A DNA stretch of 64,000 nt from Hyphomicrobiaceae bacterium (GTDB lineage: Bacteria; Pseudomonadota; Alphaproteobacteria; Rhizobiales; Hyphomicrobiaceae), in assembly GCA_020442165.1 (NCBI GenBank), contig JAGRKV010000017.1, forward strand, positions 186,001 through 250,000, read 5' to 3'. A model generated the notes under the pieces. The model was not told the DNA's origin. It worked only from the letters and a program-made list of their open reading frames with translations, and searched no databases. Both the position numbers and the translations under genes were made by a program. Shown piece by piece: positions 43,638 to 53,105 of the stretch (the first letter of the stretch is position 1; every line of letters begins with the position of its first letter).

Positions 43638-44426
43638 TTACCTGATGCCCTTCGAGACAATTCCCATCATCTCGTCGCTGGCTTGTATGATCTTGGAGTT
43701 CATCTCATAGGCACGCTGCGCGGAGATGAGTTCGGTGATCTCCTTGACCGGATCGACGTTGGACGCTTCCAGGTAGCCCTGCTTGATTGTTCCAAGCCCA
43801 TTCTCCCCGGCAATTCCAGCAGTGGCCGGGCCCGAAGCCGCCGTCTCGCGGTAGAGATTGTCGCCCAGCGGATCGAGCCCCACTTCGTTGACAAAGCTCG
43901 CGACGGTAAGCTGACCAAGAAGTCGTGGCTCGGTTTCCCCGCGCACGGTGCCGAAGACCTGACCCGAGTTGTTGACCGCCAGCGTCTCGACCTCTGCCGG
44001 CACGACAATCGTCGGCTGCACGAGGTATCCCTCGGCGGTCACGATCTGGCCGGTGGCGTTCTTGTTGAAAGCGGCTGCGCGCGTATAGAGCGTCTCGCCG
44101 TCCGGACCAGTGACCTGGAAATAGCCGCGTCCCGTCAAGGCGAGGTCAAGCGTGTTTCCCGTCTGTGTGAGCGCGCCCTGCTCGTGCAGATTCCGGATTG
44201 CTGCCGCGCGAACGCCGAGCCCTAACCGCGCACCTTCGGGTACGACTTCGGCGCCTACAGCCGCGGGGGCGCCTGCCTCGCGTTCCACCTGGTAAAGGAG
44301 ATCGACGAATTCGGCGCGAGCGCGCTTGAAGCCCGTCGTGTTGATGTTGGCGACGTTGTTGGCAATGACTTCGACATTGAGTTGCTGGGCTGTCATGCCC
44401 GTTGCAGCAATCGATAACGCGCGCAT
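43638..44426 (-). CDS. flgG: Flagellar distal-rod protein FlgG
   Basis: 262 residues, the canonical FlgG length. The start reads [35 protein letters not shown], with the rod/hook ANNVANxxTxGFKR signature. The centre has [13 protein letters not shown] and [11 protein letters not shown], and the end is the coiled [31 protein letters not shown]. It builds the distal rod that crosses the P and L rings. Between fliE and flgA. Confidence 0.95.
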   Translation of the reverse strand: MRALSIAATGMTAQQLNVEVIANNVANINTTGFKRARAEFVDLLYQVEREAGAPAAVGAEVVPEGARLGLGVRAAAIRNLHEQGALTQTGNTLDLALTGRGYFQVTGPDGETLYTRAAAFNKNATGQIVTAEGYLVQPTIVVPAEVETLAVNNSGQVFGTVRGETEPRLLGQLTVASFVNEVGLDPLGDNLYRETAASGPATAGIAGENGLGTIKQGYLEASNVDPVKEITELISAQRAYEMNSKIIQASDEMMGIVSKGIR

Positions 44427-44447
44427 GAGGTTCTCCCGTTCCTGGCG

Positions 44448-44768
44448 TCAGATCGCCATCCGGCTGATCTCGAGGTATGCCGACACGATCTTGTCCCTGA
44501 CAGCGATTGCCGCCTGAAGCGACTGCTCCGCCGACATGACCGTTTCAACGACGTCCTGCATGGATGCGGTGCCCTTGATACCCGACACTGAAACCTGCTC
44601 CGCACTCCTCAACGTCTGCGCGAGACTGGATACCGCCTCGCCGATCAGGCTTGCGAAGTCTGCTGCGCCTGTCTCAGACGCGGGCACCGCCGGGTTGTTC
44701 GCCGCTCCTGGCGTCGCGGGCGCTGCGCCAGGAGGGCGTGTTGGCAGGCTGGATATTGGATCTAGCAT
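44448..44768 (-). CDS. fliE: MS-ring-rod junction protein FliE
   Basis: 106 residues. An Ala/Pro-rich start is followed by the FliE core (DFASLIGEAVSSLAQTLRSAEQVSVSGIKGTASMQDVVETVMSAEQSLQAAIAVRDKIVSAYLEISRM at 44460-44660). The ATG at 44768 overlaps the flgC stop in a TGATG arrangement; the GTG one codon upstream is equally possible. It joins the rod to the MS ring and is the first axial substrate exported. Confidence 0.92.
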   Translation of the reverse strand: MLDPISSLPTRPPGAAPATPGAANNPAVPASETGAADFASLIGEAVSSLAQTLRSAEQVSVSGIKGTASMQDVVETVMSAEQSLQAAIAVRDKIVSAYLEISRMAI

Positions 44769-45187
44769 CACTTGCCTTTCAGAAGATCGATCAGGTCCGC
44801 GATCATCTCGCGAGCCTGGCGGACAACCTGCAGATTGGCTTCGTAGGAGCGATGGGACTCACGCATATCCGTCAGTTCGACCAGCGGATTGACATTCGGC
44901 ATCTTGACATAGCCCGTCTCGTCTGCGGCCGGATTGCTCGGATCAAGTTCGGTTGGGAAAGGCGCCTTGTCGTGTGAAATGTTGCTGATGCGCACGAGCG
45001 ATGCCCCACTTAACCGGTCGAGTTCTTCGGAAAACGTGATCGTCTTACGCTGGTAGGGATCGCCGCCTGCCGCCGACGCGGTAGCGCTGGCGTTGGCAAT
45101 GTTCTCCGACACGATGCGCATGCGTGTCGATTGCGCGTGCAGCCCGGATCCCGCAGACAGAATTGCTGCCTTGAGGTCGTCGATCAT
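44768..45187 (-). CDS. flgC: Flagellar proximal-rod protein FlgC
   Basis: 139 residues with the rod-protein signature near the start (SGLHAQSTRMRIVSENIANASAT) and the FlgC C-terminal pattern (ETGYVKMPNVNPLVELTDMRESHRSYEANLQVVRQAREM). It starts 2 nt after flgB and overlaps fliE. Confidence 0.95.
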   Translation of the reverse strand: MIDDLKAAILSAGSGLHAQSTRMRIVSENIANASATASAAGGDPYQRKTITFSEELDRLSGASLVRISNISHDKAPFPTELDPSNPAADETGYVKMPNVNPLVELTDMRESHRSYEANLQVVRQAREMIADLIDLLKGK

Positions 45188-45189
45188 GG

Positions 45190-45570
45190 CTACCCCTTCG
45201 CGCTTTGAAGCAGCATGCGATGAAAGGCGCTGACGATGCCGCCGACCATGGAATGCTGCGAACGAACATCGCCCAGTTGCATGAGTTCCATTTCGAGATT
45301 GACCGTATTGCCCGAGTGCTTGCCGGCATTTTCCGCGCGCGGCAGCAGATCGAAATTCCGATCGGCCGGGCCATCCGGCGAGATATGACCGGTCACCGTT
45401 CTGTTGGGGCGCAGGGCTGCTGCATCCATGGCACTTTCGAACGGTGCAACGTCGCGCGCCCTGAACCCTGGCGTATCGGCATTGGCAATGTTGGTTGAAA
45501 TCGCGGCGCTTCGTGCCGCCAGCCAGCGGTTCCGCTCCGAGGCGATCGAGAACAGTGCCAGATCTTGCAT
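45190..45570 (-). CDS. flgB: Flagellar proximal-rod protein FlgB
   Basis: 126 residues from ATG 45570, with a GGGGGA site just upstream. The start MQDLALFSIASERNRWLAARSAAISTNIANADTPGFRARDVAPFESAM contains the ANADTPGFRARD rod motif; the end DVRSQHSMVGGIVSAFHRMLLQSAKG is typical. First rod gene of the flgBC-fliE-flgG set. Confidence 0.94.
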   Translation of the reverse strand: MQDLALFSIASERNRWLAARSAAISTNIANADTPGFRARDVAPFESAMDAAALRPNRTVTGHISPDGPADRNFDLLPRAENAGKHSGNTVNLEMELMQLGDVRSQHSMVGGIVSAFHRMLLQSAKG

Positions 45571-45644
45571 AATTTCCCCCACGTCCGATCCTGAAGTAGC
45601 GCGCTTGACTTGCCCGAGGCTGTTGTCAGCCGTGACAGCTGACG

Positions 45645-46067
45645 CTATGGCCTCCGCGCGGCTTGCAAGGCGCGGTCCAGGCAGGCTTCCTCGGCGGTCG
45701 TGCAGTGGCCATCTTTCTCAAAGCGCATGTAATCGATCTTTACCGGTCCCTCGACATCACTGCCGAGACTCAACCTGTAGAACACGTCGACGCCGCCGAA
45801 GTGGAACTCCATGGCCAGCTCGATAGATGGTGGTGTCTGCCAATCGGCCCGCACCTCCGCACGCTGGCCGAATTGCATGGTGCGTGGCTTGAACAAGAGC
45901 TCGCAGTCCGCATCGATCAGGCATTCAAGCGTCTTCAGCCGTTCCATGCGCACGAATGCTATGAGGTTGGCGACATCATGGTCGCGGATTTCCTGCACGA
46001 GATCGGCCACCGCGTCTGCGATCACCTTTTCAAACCGCGAAATGGATGCGTGCAGCGTGCGTTGCAT
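45645..46067 (-). CDS. Unrecognised 140-aa protein coupled to flhB
   Basis: 140 residues. The start ATG overlaps the flhB stop by 1 nt (TAATG), so translation is probably coupled. There is no signal peptide or TM helix. The first ~40 residues look helical (FEKVIADAVADLVQEIRDHDVANLIAFVRM), followed by an apparently beta-rich domain with three Cys residues. It lies between export gene flhB and rod gene flgB, which points to a cytoplasmic flagellar function. I recognise no family. Confidence 0.7.
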   Translation of the reverse strand: MQRTLHASISRFEKVIADAVADLVQEIRDHDVANLIAFVRMERLKTLECLIDADCELLFKPRTMQFGQRAEVRADWQTPPSIELAMEFHFGGVDVFYRLSLGSDVEGPVKIDYMRFEKDGHCTTAEEACLDRALQAARRP

Positions 46068-47161
46068 TATGATATCCGGGTCTCGCCTGCAGCGACCGCC
46101 GGCGCTCGCGACATCAGGTGCAGTATGATCTCGGCAACGGCCTTGTAGAACTCAGTGGGGATCGGTCGATCGGGCGCGACAACATCATAAAGGGATCGCG
46201 CCAGGGCGCGATCCGCGACGACGGGAATGCCGTGCAATTCTGCTATCTCGCGGATCTTCAGCGCGATGTGATCCAAGCCCTTGGCGACGACCACCGGGGC
46301 TATCTGTTCACCCTTCACATAGCGAAGAGCTACTGCATAATGGGTTGGGTTGGCGATCACCACGGTTGCCTTCGGCACTGCCGCCAGCATCCGCCGTCTC
46401 GCCCGATCGCGCGCCAGCGAGCGTTGCCGGGCCTTCACCAAGGGGTCGCCTTCCGCCTGCTTGTGCTCGTCCTTCACCTCCTGCTTGCTCATGCGCAGGT
46501 CACGATGCCACTTGAAACGGCTCCACAGCAGGTCGGCTCCCACGAGCACCGATAGAAAGACGGCGACGGTGAGGAACAGCTCGCTCGTCTTGCCAACAAG
46601 AAATGCTGGAATATCTCCAGGTCCGATAAGGATGGAGTTGAGGATACCGTAGCGAAAATTATGGAAATAGATGGATACGATTGTACCCAGCAATACGAGC
46701 TTGAGGATCGCCTTTGTCACCTCGATGCGCGCATGCGCCCCGAAGATGCGCTGAAGTCCCTTCAAGATCGATAGCCGCGATTTGTCCGGTTTGATCCGAT
46801 CCAGCGCGATCCTTGGCGTATTCTGTAACGCCGAGCCGGCAAATCCCGCTGCCATCAAGACCAGCAACGGCGGCAGGATGCCAGCGCCGACCACAAGGCC
46901 GGCATCCAACATAACGCGCGTGGCATCCTCCGCTGTCGCGAGACTGAATTCGTTTGGCCGATCAATGAAGGTTGCGAGCGTGGCGATCGGCGCCCCTGTA
47001 ATTGTCTCACTGCCGAGCTTCAGCGCTGCGACAATCCCAACAATGGAAGCAAAGGAGATTGTCTCGCGCGAACTGGGGGTATTGCCCTTGCGAAGCGCTT
47101 CCTCGATACGCCGTGGCGTCGCCTCCTCCGTCTTGGTGTCCTTGTCGGCTTCTTCTGCCAT
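46067..47161 (-). CDS. flhB: Flagellar export switch protein FlhB
   Basis: 364 residues from ATG 47161. A charged N-terminus (EEADKDTKTEEATPRRIEEALRKGN) is followed by four TM segments and a cytoplasmic domain with the autocleavage site NPTH (TVVIANPTHYAVALRY) and the closing segment ARSLYDVVAPDRPIPTEFYKAVAEIILHL. It switches export from rod/hook to filament substrates after interaction with FliK. Confidence 0.94.
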   Translation of the reverse strand: MAEEADKDTKTEEATPRRIEEALRKGNTPSSRETISFASIVGIVAALKLGSETITGAPIATLATFIDRPNEFSLATAEDATRVMLDAGLVVGAGILPPLLVLMAAGFAGSALQNTPRIALDRIKPDKSRLSILKGLQRIFGAHARIEVTKAILKLVLLGTIVSIYFHNFRYGILNSILIGPGDIPAFLVGKTSELFLTVAVFLSVLVGADLLWSRFKWHRDLRMSKQEVKDEHKQAEGDPLVKARQRSLARDRARRRMLAAVPKATVVIANPTHYAVALRYVKGEQIAPVVVAKGLDHIALKIREIAELHGIPVVADRALARSLYDVVAPDRPIPTEFYKAVAEIILHLMSRAPAVAAGETRIS

Positions 47162-47339
47162 CAGCCAGCGCCGTCGCAATGGTGTTGTGTGTTGAAGACT
47201 CCGCGCCGATCCCACCGATCGGTGCGTGCACCCTGGTCGGCGTCACCGACGCCCGCCGATCGTGACCAGTTCCATGCCGGGCGATATGCTTGCGGTTTGG
47301 CCACTACCTTGCAGAGCTGAAATGCGATGGCGCGCTGGC

Positions 47340-47708
47340 CTATGTGTCGCCGGGCACGACGACTTCGCGAACTGTGACGGCAAATCGCGATCCGTCTTCG
47401 TCCAGCACGACGACTTCACCGCGTGCGATCAGGCGATCGTTGACGACGATATCGACCATGTCGCCGACCTTGCGGTCGAGTGGAATGATGGAGCCGCGAC
47501 TCAAGGCCAAAAGCTTGGACAACGGCATCTTATTGACGCCGAGGACGATACGCACCGCAACGGGGATTCGCATGACTGCGTCGTGTCCGCCGGGCAATCT
47601 TTCCGTCACGGCGCGGGAGCGCTCCGCCGATGCAGCTGCTGCAGCACGATGCTCCTGTATCATTGCAGATACCTCGTCTTCCAGATCGCCCGCGCCCCCA
47701 ATGCCCAT
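47340..47708 (-). CDS. fliN: Flagellar motor switch protein FliN
   Basis: 122 residues. The C-terminal SpoA domain is clear (IPVAVRIVLGVNKMPLSKLLALSRGSIIPLDRKVGDMVDIVVNDRLIARGEVVVLDEDGSRFAVTVREVV, 47350-47565). The N-terminal ~45 residues are acidic and Ala-rich. It forms the bottom of the C ring with FliM, and helps FliH dock. It lies 75 nt after motA. Confidence 0.92.
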   Translation of the reverse strand: MGIGGAGDLEDEVSAMIQEHRAAAAASAERSRAVTERLPGGHDAVMRIPVAVRIVLGVNKMPLSKLLALSRGSIIPLDRKVGDMVDIVVNDRLIARGEVVVLDEDGSRFAVTVREVVVPGDT

Positions 47709-47783
47709 CGCCTCGTATTCCCCTTGATTGCAATCCTTGCGGGCCGGTACGGCCTGCCCGTTGGTCCGCGCAAGCCCTGGTGG

Positions 47784-48671
47784 TCATGCGGCCTGCTTTG
47801 CAGATTCAGCTCCGGCTGCACCTGTTGCCAGAGTCTGCTGTTCCAGTTCATCGACCGACGGGCGCTCGGAAGATGAGATCGCCTTGCGTCCATGTTCGAC
47901 GGCGATCTGCGGCATCGCTCCATTCATCAACGCCAGGAGCGTCTGCTTGACGACGATGAACTTGCGCATCTTCTTTTCGCGCACAATCTTGATCTGCGTC
48001 GCGATTGGCGAGAACACAGCATACGAAAAGAAGATACCAGCGAACGTGCCGACAAGCGCGGCGCCAATTAGATGCCCTAGAACCTCGGGCGACTGATCGA
48101 GCGCGCCCATGGCCTTGATGACACCCAGCACGGCAGCCACGATGCCGAGAGCGGGCAGGCCCTCTGAAACCGCAACAACCGCGTGATAGGCCTTCAGTTT
48201 GTCACCGCGAAGCGTCTGGATTTCCTCATCCATCAGCGCCTCGATTTCGTGCGTGCGCGCACTGCCCATCAGGATCAGGCGCATGTAGTCGGTGATGAAC
48301 GTCACCAGTTTTTCGTTGGCCAGGACTTTCGGAAATGCCTGGAAGATCGCCGACTCGCCCGGCGAATCAATGTGGGCCTCCACCTCGCTACGCGACTTTG
48401 TTTTTAGTTCCCGCATCAAGACGAACAGGCAGCCCAGCACTTCGAGATAGTCCGCCTTCTTGGGCGCAGCATTGGTCGCCGCTTCCTTGAACGCCACACC
48501 GACATCCTTGATGACCTTTACGGGGTTGGCGACGATGAACGTGCCGAGCGAAGCTCCCAGAATGATGATGTACTCGAAGGGTTGCCAGATAACCTCGATG
48601 TGTCCCCCCATGGCCGCAAACCCGCCGAGCATGCAGGCAAGCGTGACGACAAGGCCAATGATGATGGTCAT
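47784..48671 (-). CDS. motA: Flagellar stator protein MotA
   Basis: 295 residues from ATG 48671. It starts with TM1 (MTIIIGLVVTLACMLGGFAAMGGH), then TM2 (YIIILGASLGTFIVANP), the cytoplasmic loop with charged residues that contact FliG, and TM3-TM4 (PALGIVAAVLGVIKAMGAL, LVGTFAGIFFSYAVFSPIA) with the conserved Pro. The C-terminus is longer than in enterics. With MotB it forms the proton channel. Heads the minus-strand unit running to fliP; divergent from the DUF1217 gene. Confidence 0.95.
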   Translation of the reverse strand: MTIIIGLVVTLACMLGGFAAMGGHIEVIWQPFEYIIILGASLGTFIVANPVKVIKDVGVAFKEAATNAAPKKADYLEVLGCLFVLMRELKTKSRSEVEAHIDSPGESAIFQAFPKVLANEKLVTFITDYMRLILMGSARTHEIEALMDEEIQTLRGDKLKAYHAVVAVSEGLPALGIVAAVLGVIKAMGALDQSPEVLGHLIGAALVGTFAGIFFSYAVFSPIATQIKIVREKKMRKFIVVKQTLLALMNGAMPQIAVEHGRKAISSSERPSVDELEQQTLATGAAGAESAKQAA

Positions 48672-48844
48672 AGCGCGGCGATCTCTGCTCTTGCCTCGGG
48701 GACAACGACTGGAAACAACATCGGCGCTCATGCTTGCGTAAGCCTTGACTTGCCGCGCGGCGTGCGGGCTCCAGTCTCGTGCAAGGTGGTGGTGGCAGAG
48801 CTTGCAAACGGTCTCATCCCTTACCGCTCCAGCCCGAGGACTGC

Positions 48845-49627
48845 ATGTTCAGCACACCAGTCGGCTACCGATTGATCGCCTCCGACATCAGCGCGGCCCT
48901 TGACCGCACCGCGGCGAAGCCCGAAGTGACGCGTGAGAGCGAATATTATCTTTCGAAAATCGGCGACTTCGATTCGATCGAGCAATTCATGGCCGACGAT
49001 CGGATCTACCAATTCGCAATGCGCGCGCATGGCCTTGACGACATGATCTATGCGAAAGCCTTCATGCGTAAGGTCCTGAGCGAGGGCATTGACGCGACAG
49101 GCAGCTTTGCGAATTCACTTGCAGACGCCCGCTTTCGCGATTTCGCGGAGACCTTCAATTTTGCCCGCTACGGCTCGACCGCGACGACGTTCACTAGGAC
49201 CCAGCGGGGGACCGTGGACAATTATGTCCGCCAAGCTCTGGAAGTCGAACAGGGCGACGACAACGAGGGCATCCGGCTTGCGCTCTATTTCGAGCGCAAG
49301 GCGCCGGCGATCTCCAGCGCCTACTCGCTGCTGGCAGATCGGGCGCTCCTGAAAGTAACGCAGGTTGCCTTGGGCATGGCGGAGAGCACGGGCGCACTCG
49401 ACATCGACCGGCAAGCCGAGTTGATTGCGGACAAGCTCGACCTTGCCGACCTCAAAGATCCCGAGAAGCTGGACAAGCTTCTGACACGGTTCACCGCACT
49501 GTGGGAGATCGACAATCCCTCGTCAGTGACTGCGCAGTCGTCGACGGACCTGCTTTTCGGTGGGATTGGCGGTGGTTTCGATGCCGATCTGCTCACCAGC
49601 ATACAGAACTACAAAGCGGGACGCTGA
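48845..49627 (+). CDS. DUF1217 family flagellar-locus protein
   Basis: 260 residues from ATG 48845. The pattern SKIGDFDSIEQFMADDRIYQFAMRAHGLDDMIYAKAFMRKVLSEG (48950-49085) and RFRDFAETFNFARYG, then ISSAYSLLADRALLKVTQ, are hallmarks of DUF1217, a family found beside flgF in Rhizobiales. No signal peptide. Its role is not established; the constant linkage suggests rod or hook assembly. The gap to flgF is 4 nt. Confidence 0.85.
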   Translation: MFSTPVGYRLIASDISAALDRTAAKPEVTRESEYYLSKIGDFDSIEQFMADDRIYQFAMRAHGLDDMIYAKAFMRKVLSEGIDATGSFANSLADARFRDFAETFNFARYGSTATTFTRTQRGTVDNYVRQALEVEQGDDNEGIRLALYFERKAPAISSAYSLLADRALLKVTQVALGMAESTGALDIDRQAELIADKLDLADLKDPEKLDKLLTRFTALWEIDNPSSVTAQSSTDLLFGGIGGGFDADLLTSIQNYKAGR

Positions 49628-49631
49628 ACAG

Positions 49632-50357
49632 ATGGATTCCACGTTCTACATCTCGCTGTCAGGTCAGCTCGCGTTGCAACGGCGACTCGATACCATCGCC
49701 AACAACGTGGCGAACAGCTCCACGGCGGGTTTCAGGGCGGAGAACGTCACGTTTGACAGCGTCATTTCCAACGCATCCTCCGCCCCGGTTGCTTATGCGG
49801 GCACGCCCGAAGGCTCGTTTGCGCTCAATTCGGGTGCGATCACCTCAACCAGCAACCCGCTTGATGTCGCGGTTCGCGGCGATGCATTTCTTGCGGTTTC
49901 CACGAGCGCCGGTACGGTCTACACGCGCGATGGCCGCATGCGGCTGTCCACCGCTGGCGATCTTGAAACAATTTCCGGCCAACCGTTCCTGGATGCCGGC
50001 GGTGCGCCGATCCAGATCAATCCAGGCAACGGTACCATCTCGATCAGCAGCAAGGGTGAGATCTCGCAAGACGGCAAGCGGGTCGCAACGCTTGGTCTTT
50101 TCAGACTTGCGCCGGACAGCAAGCTCACGCGCTATGAAGGCTCGGGGCTCATGCCTGACCGACCCGCGGAACCAGTCGTCGATTTCACCGCCAACGGGGT
50201 GGTGCAAGGTCACGTCGAGAACTCCAACGTCAATCCAATGCTGGAAATGACACGTCTGATCTCGATTTCCCGTTCGTTCGAGGCGATCAGCGCCATGATC
50301 GACAAGGCGGATGGCACCTTGAACAACGCCATTCGCACACTTGGCAGCGGGCGCTAG
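49632..50357 (+). CDS. flgF: Flagellar rod protein FlgF
   Basis: 241 residues from ATG 49632. The rod/hook signature (RRLDTIANNVANSSTAGFRAE) is near the N-terminus; the centre has NPLDVAVRGDAFLAV and VYTRDGRMRLS; the end shows NVNPMLEMTRLISISRSFEAISAMI. Proximal rod component. The next gene, fliI, follows after 47 nt. Confidence 0.93.
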   Translation: MDSTFYISLSGQLALQRRLDTIANNVANSSTAGFRAENVTFDSVISNASSAPVAYAGTPEGSFALNSGAITSTSNPLDVAVRGDAFLAVSTSAGTVYTRDGRMRLSTAGDLETISGQPFLDAGGAPIQINPGNGTISISSKGEISQDGKRVATLGLFRLAPDSKLTRYEGSGLMPDRPAEPVVDFTANGVVQGHVENSNVNPMLEMTRLISISRSFEAISAMIDKADGTLNNAIRTLGSGR

Positions 50358-50404
50358 CCCAATCCCTAATTTGATTCTCGCAATGCCGGGTTCAGGATCT
50401 CGAC

Positions 50405-51838
50405 ATGCAACTGACGCAAGCATCGCATTCCGACACAGAGAGTGCCGATGTCGGTCCGCTCACTCGCCTTGCGCGATTGTTCGCGCCGCATCGTGACGGA
50501 CTGCCGCTGCGCCGACAAGGCGGGCGCGTGTGCGAAGTAACCATGAGCCATGTCAACGTGAGCGGATTGCAGCGGCATGTGGAACTTGGTTCTTGCGTCG
50601 AAGTCGAAACCACTGCTGGGCCTGCCACGGGAGAGGTGATCGCAATTCATGCCGACGTGGCAACGATCAAGCTATTTGGCGCGTCGACCAGGCTCAGCCT
50701 CGGTGCCACGGCCTGGCTGCGGGACGAATTGAGTATCAGCCCGACGCCGCATTGGCTCGGGCGCGTCGTGAACGCACTCGGTGAACCCATCGACGGTCTG
50801 GGGCCGCTGCATCCGGGTGCCGAGCCGCTTCCGCTTGACAGAGAGCCCATTGCGGCCATGGAGCTCGACCGGGTGCGTGTGCCGATCGCAACGGGCATCC
50901 GCGTTATTGACCTGTTCACACCCATCTGCGCCGGACAGCGCATCGGCATCTTCGCCGGAGCCGGGGTCGGCAAGACGACGACAATATCTATGCTGGCGCG
51001 GGCGCGTGGCTTCGACACCATCGTCGTCGCCCTGGTCGCCGAGCGAGGCCGGGAAGTGAGAGAGTTCATCGAGGATGCCATCGGCACGAACCGCCCGCGC
51101 ACGCTCACTGTCGTATCATCGAGTTCAGAGAGCCCGATGATGCGCAAGCTATCGGCAAAAACCGCGATGACGGCCGCCGAGTATTTTCGTGACCGTGGCG
51201 ACAAGGTGCTGCTGATCCTCGATTCACTGACGCGCTTCGCGCATGCACAACGCGAAATCGCACTGGCTGCCGGAGAGCCGCCGGTTGCGCGCGGTTACGC
51301 TCCATCCGTTTTCATCGAGCTGCCACGCCTCCTTGAACGCGCGGGGCCGGGCCGTCCGGGTTCCGGCTCCATCACCGGCGTCTTTTCCGTGCTCGTAGAC
51401 GGCGACGACCACAACGAACCGGTTGCCGATGCGATCCGTGGCATTCTGGACGGCCACATCGTCCTCGACCGCAACATCGCGGATCAGGGGCGCTATCCCG
51501 CGATCGATCCTCTTTCGTCGATCTCGCGCCTGGCGCTCCAGGCGTGGAGCCGCGAAGAGGCCGAGCTTATCCGCCGCCTCAAGACGATGATTGCCAGGTA
51601 TGAGGAAAGCCGCGATCTGCGCGCGCTCGGCGCGTATAAGCCCGGCGTTGATCCCGAGCTGGACCAGGCCGTTGCCGTGACACCGCTGCTCTACCGGGCG
51701 ATGCTGCAGGGGCCGGAAGATAGCATGACTGAAAACGCGTTCGGCGCGCTTGCATCGCTGCTGGCGGGTCTGCGCAATTCGCCGACCGCCAAGCCGCCGG
51801 CGGAACAGAGCATCGCCGCTGCCCGCGGGAACGTGTGA
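50405..51838 (+). CDS. fliI: Flagellar export ATPase FliI
   Basis: 477 residues. The F1-beta-like ATPase core shows the Walker A loop (FAGAGVGKTT), the Walker B region (DKVLLILDSLTRFAHAQREIALAAGEPP), the YAPSVFIELPRLLERAG segment and the family motif DGDDHNEPVADAIRGILDGHIVLDR. The N-terminal ~90 residues form the beta-barrel and FliH-binding part. It energises unfolding and delivery of export substrates. fliJ, often next to fliI, is not directly downstream here. Confidence 0.95.
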   Translation: MQLTQASHSDTESADVGPLTRLARLFAPHRDGLPLRRQGGRVCEVTMSHVNVSGLQRHVELGSCVEVETTAGPATGEVIAIHADVATIKLFGASTRLSLGATAWLRDELSISPTPHWLGRVVNALGEPIDGLGPLHPGAEPLPLDREPIAAMELDRVRVPIATGIRVIDLFTPICAGQRIGIFAGAGVGKTTTISMLARARGFDTIVVALVAERGREVREFIEDAIGTNRPRTLTVVSSSSESPMMRKLSAKTAMTAAEYFRDRGDKVLLILDSLTRFAHAQREIALAAGEPPVARGYAPSVFIELPRLLERAGPGRPGSGSITGVFSVLVDGDDHNEPVADAIRGILDGHIVLDRNIADQGRYPAIDPLSSISRLALQAWSREEAELIRRLKTMIARYEESRDLRALGAYKPGVDPELDQAVAVTPLLYRAMLQGPEDSMTENAFGALASLLAGLRNSPTAKPPAEQSIAAARGNV

Positions 51839-51964
51839 AGCCGCCTCATCAACGAAAGCCGTCGGCGCCCCCCTCAAAAGGCAGTTCGTCGAGCCCCGCG
51901 CAAGATTTTGCAGGCATGATCGCTGGAGGCTTTCGCGATGGACAACGAACCGTGACGATTCCTC

Positions 51965-52705
51965 ATGCACCAGACCTATCTTGAGAAGATCAAGGCCTTT
52001 GAGGGTTTCACACCACAGGCGCAATGGGACTACGCGCAGCATTCCAATGGCTACGGCACGAAGGCGCTCTTTCCGGGTGAACGCATCACAGTGGCGCAGG
52101 CCGAGACCCGGTTTGCCGCAGAAATCGAAAGCGCACGCCAGATCGTCGAAAAGCAGGCTGGTCATTGGGATGAAGGCACAAAGGCAGCGCTCACATCGCT
52201 CACGTTCAATGCCGGCACCCGCTGGATCAGCAGTGGCCTGGGCGAAGCGGTGCGGAGCGGTGATGCTGCACGTCTGAAGGAACTCTTTCTTACCTACACT
52301 CACGCCCAAGGCGAGGAACTGCCCGGGCTCGTGGCGCGCCGGCATGCGGAAGTTGGTTGGATAGGTTCTGCTCCCACCGGCCCTGCTGGCAACTCTGTGG
52401 TCCAGCAGCAATCAGAAGCGCAAGCCTGCGCGAACCCGCAGGATGGCTCTCGCCCCTGGGCATTGAGCACTGTCGTGGCGCCTGCAGGGGCATGCCCGGA
52501 GCTGGACCTCAACGGCGGGATGAGCGATGGCGAACGGTCGGCCGCTGCAACGGCCGATACCAGCCTCCCGGATTTGGCCAGTGATTGGCGGCCGCTGTCG
52601 GATGACAGGCTGGCGGCACTGACTCTGGCTGATCTTGTCACGTTGCTGCTCGGCGATCTGAGGCAGAAGGACGGTGAAGCCAGACGCGAAGGCCATCTGG
52701 CATAG
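51965..52705 (+). CDS. Lysozyme-like (GH24-type) muramidase of the flagellar locus
   Basis: 246 residues. Residues 1-140 resemble phage-type lysozymes: catalytic Glu in KIKAFEGF, the Asp nine residues later in QWDYAQ, then SNGYGTKA, and LTSLTFNAGTRW and GLVARRHAEVGWI further on. The ~105-residue C-terminus is low-complexity. There is no signal peptide, consistent with export by the flagellar apparatus itself, although that is inference. Position after fliI, together with a separate FlgJ-type rod-binding protein at 54.5-55.0 kb, suggests it opens peptidoglycan for the growing rod. Confidence 0.75.
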   Translation: MHQTYLEKIKAFEGFTPQAQWDYAQHSNGYGTKALFPGERITVAQAETRFAAEIESARQIVEKQAGHWDEGTKAALTSLTFNAGTRWISSGLGEAVRSGDAARLKELFLTYTHAQGEELPGLVARRHAEVGWIGSAPTGPAGNSVVQQQSEAQACANPQDGSRPWALSTVVAPAGACPELDLNGGMSDGERSAAATADTSLPDLASDWRPLSDDRLAALTLADLVTLLLGDLRQKDGEARREGHLA

Positions 52706-52859
52706 ATCGCGGGTTTGCCTGGAGCTTCCTGCCGCATGGCATAGGGAACAAGCAGTTTCGCCACCGATCTGGCACGCCGACAAACGCGGCATTAACCAAA
52801 CAAATCCCAACAATTTTATCTTTAGCGCAATCTAAAAGGGCCAGGCGGATGCTCGCCGC

Positions 52860-53105
52860 ATGTCAAAGCCCATACCAACCCGCGTGCTGGCGCAACGCAT
52901 CCTCGAGCTCGATCAGTGGCTGGAGGCCGAGGCGCCCTATGCCCGCTTCGACCAGTGCCATCTGGACGCCGAGACGCCGGAGCGCGCCTATTGGCACCTT
53001 GGGTATCAGGCTGCACTGATCGATGTGCTCGCACGCATCAACGGTGATACTGAAGGCAGTGCGGACACCGCCAGCCACTCCCCCGAGGCCGATCTGGATG
53101 GCTGA
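52860..53105 (+). CDS. Small conserved-looking cytoplasmic protein
   Basis: 81 residues, acidic, mostly helical (ILELDQWLEAEAPYARFDQCHLDAETPERAYWHLGYQAALIDVLARI at 52890-53040). No TM or signal. It reads in the same direction as the lysozyme gene, 154 nt after it, and its 3' end overlaps the convergent next gene by 68 nt. Function unknown. Confidence 0.55.
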   Translation: MSKPIPTRVLAQRILELDQWLEAEAPYARFDQCHLDAETPERAYWHLGYQAALIDVLARINGDTEGSADTASHSPEADLDG

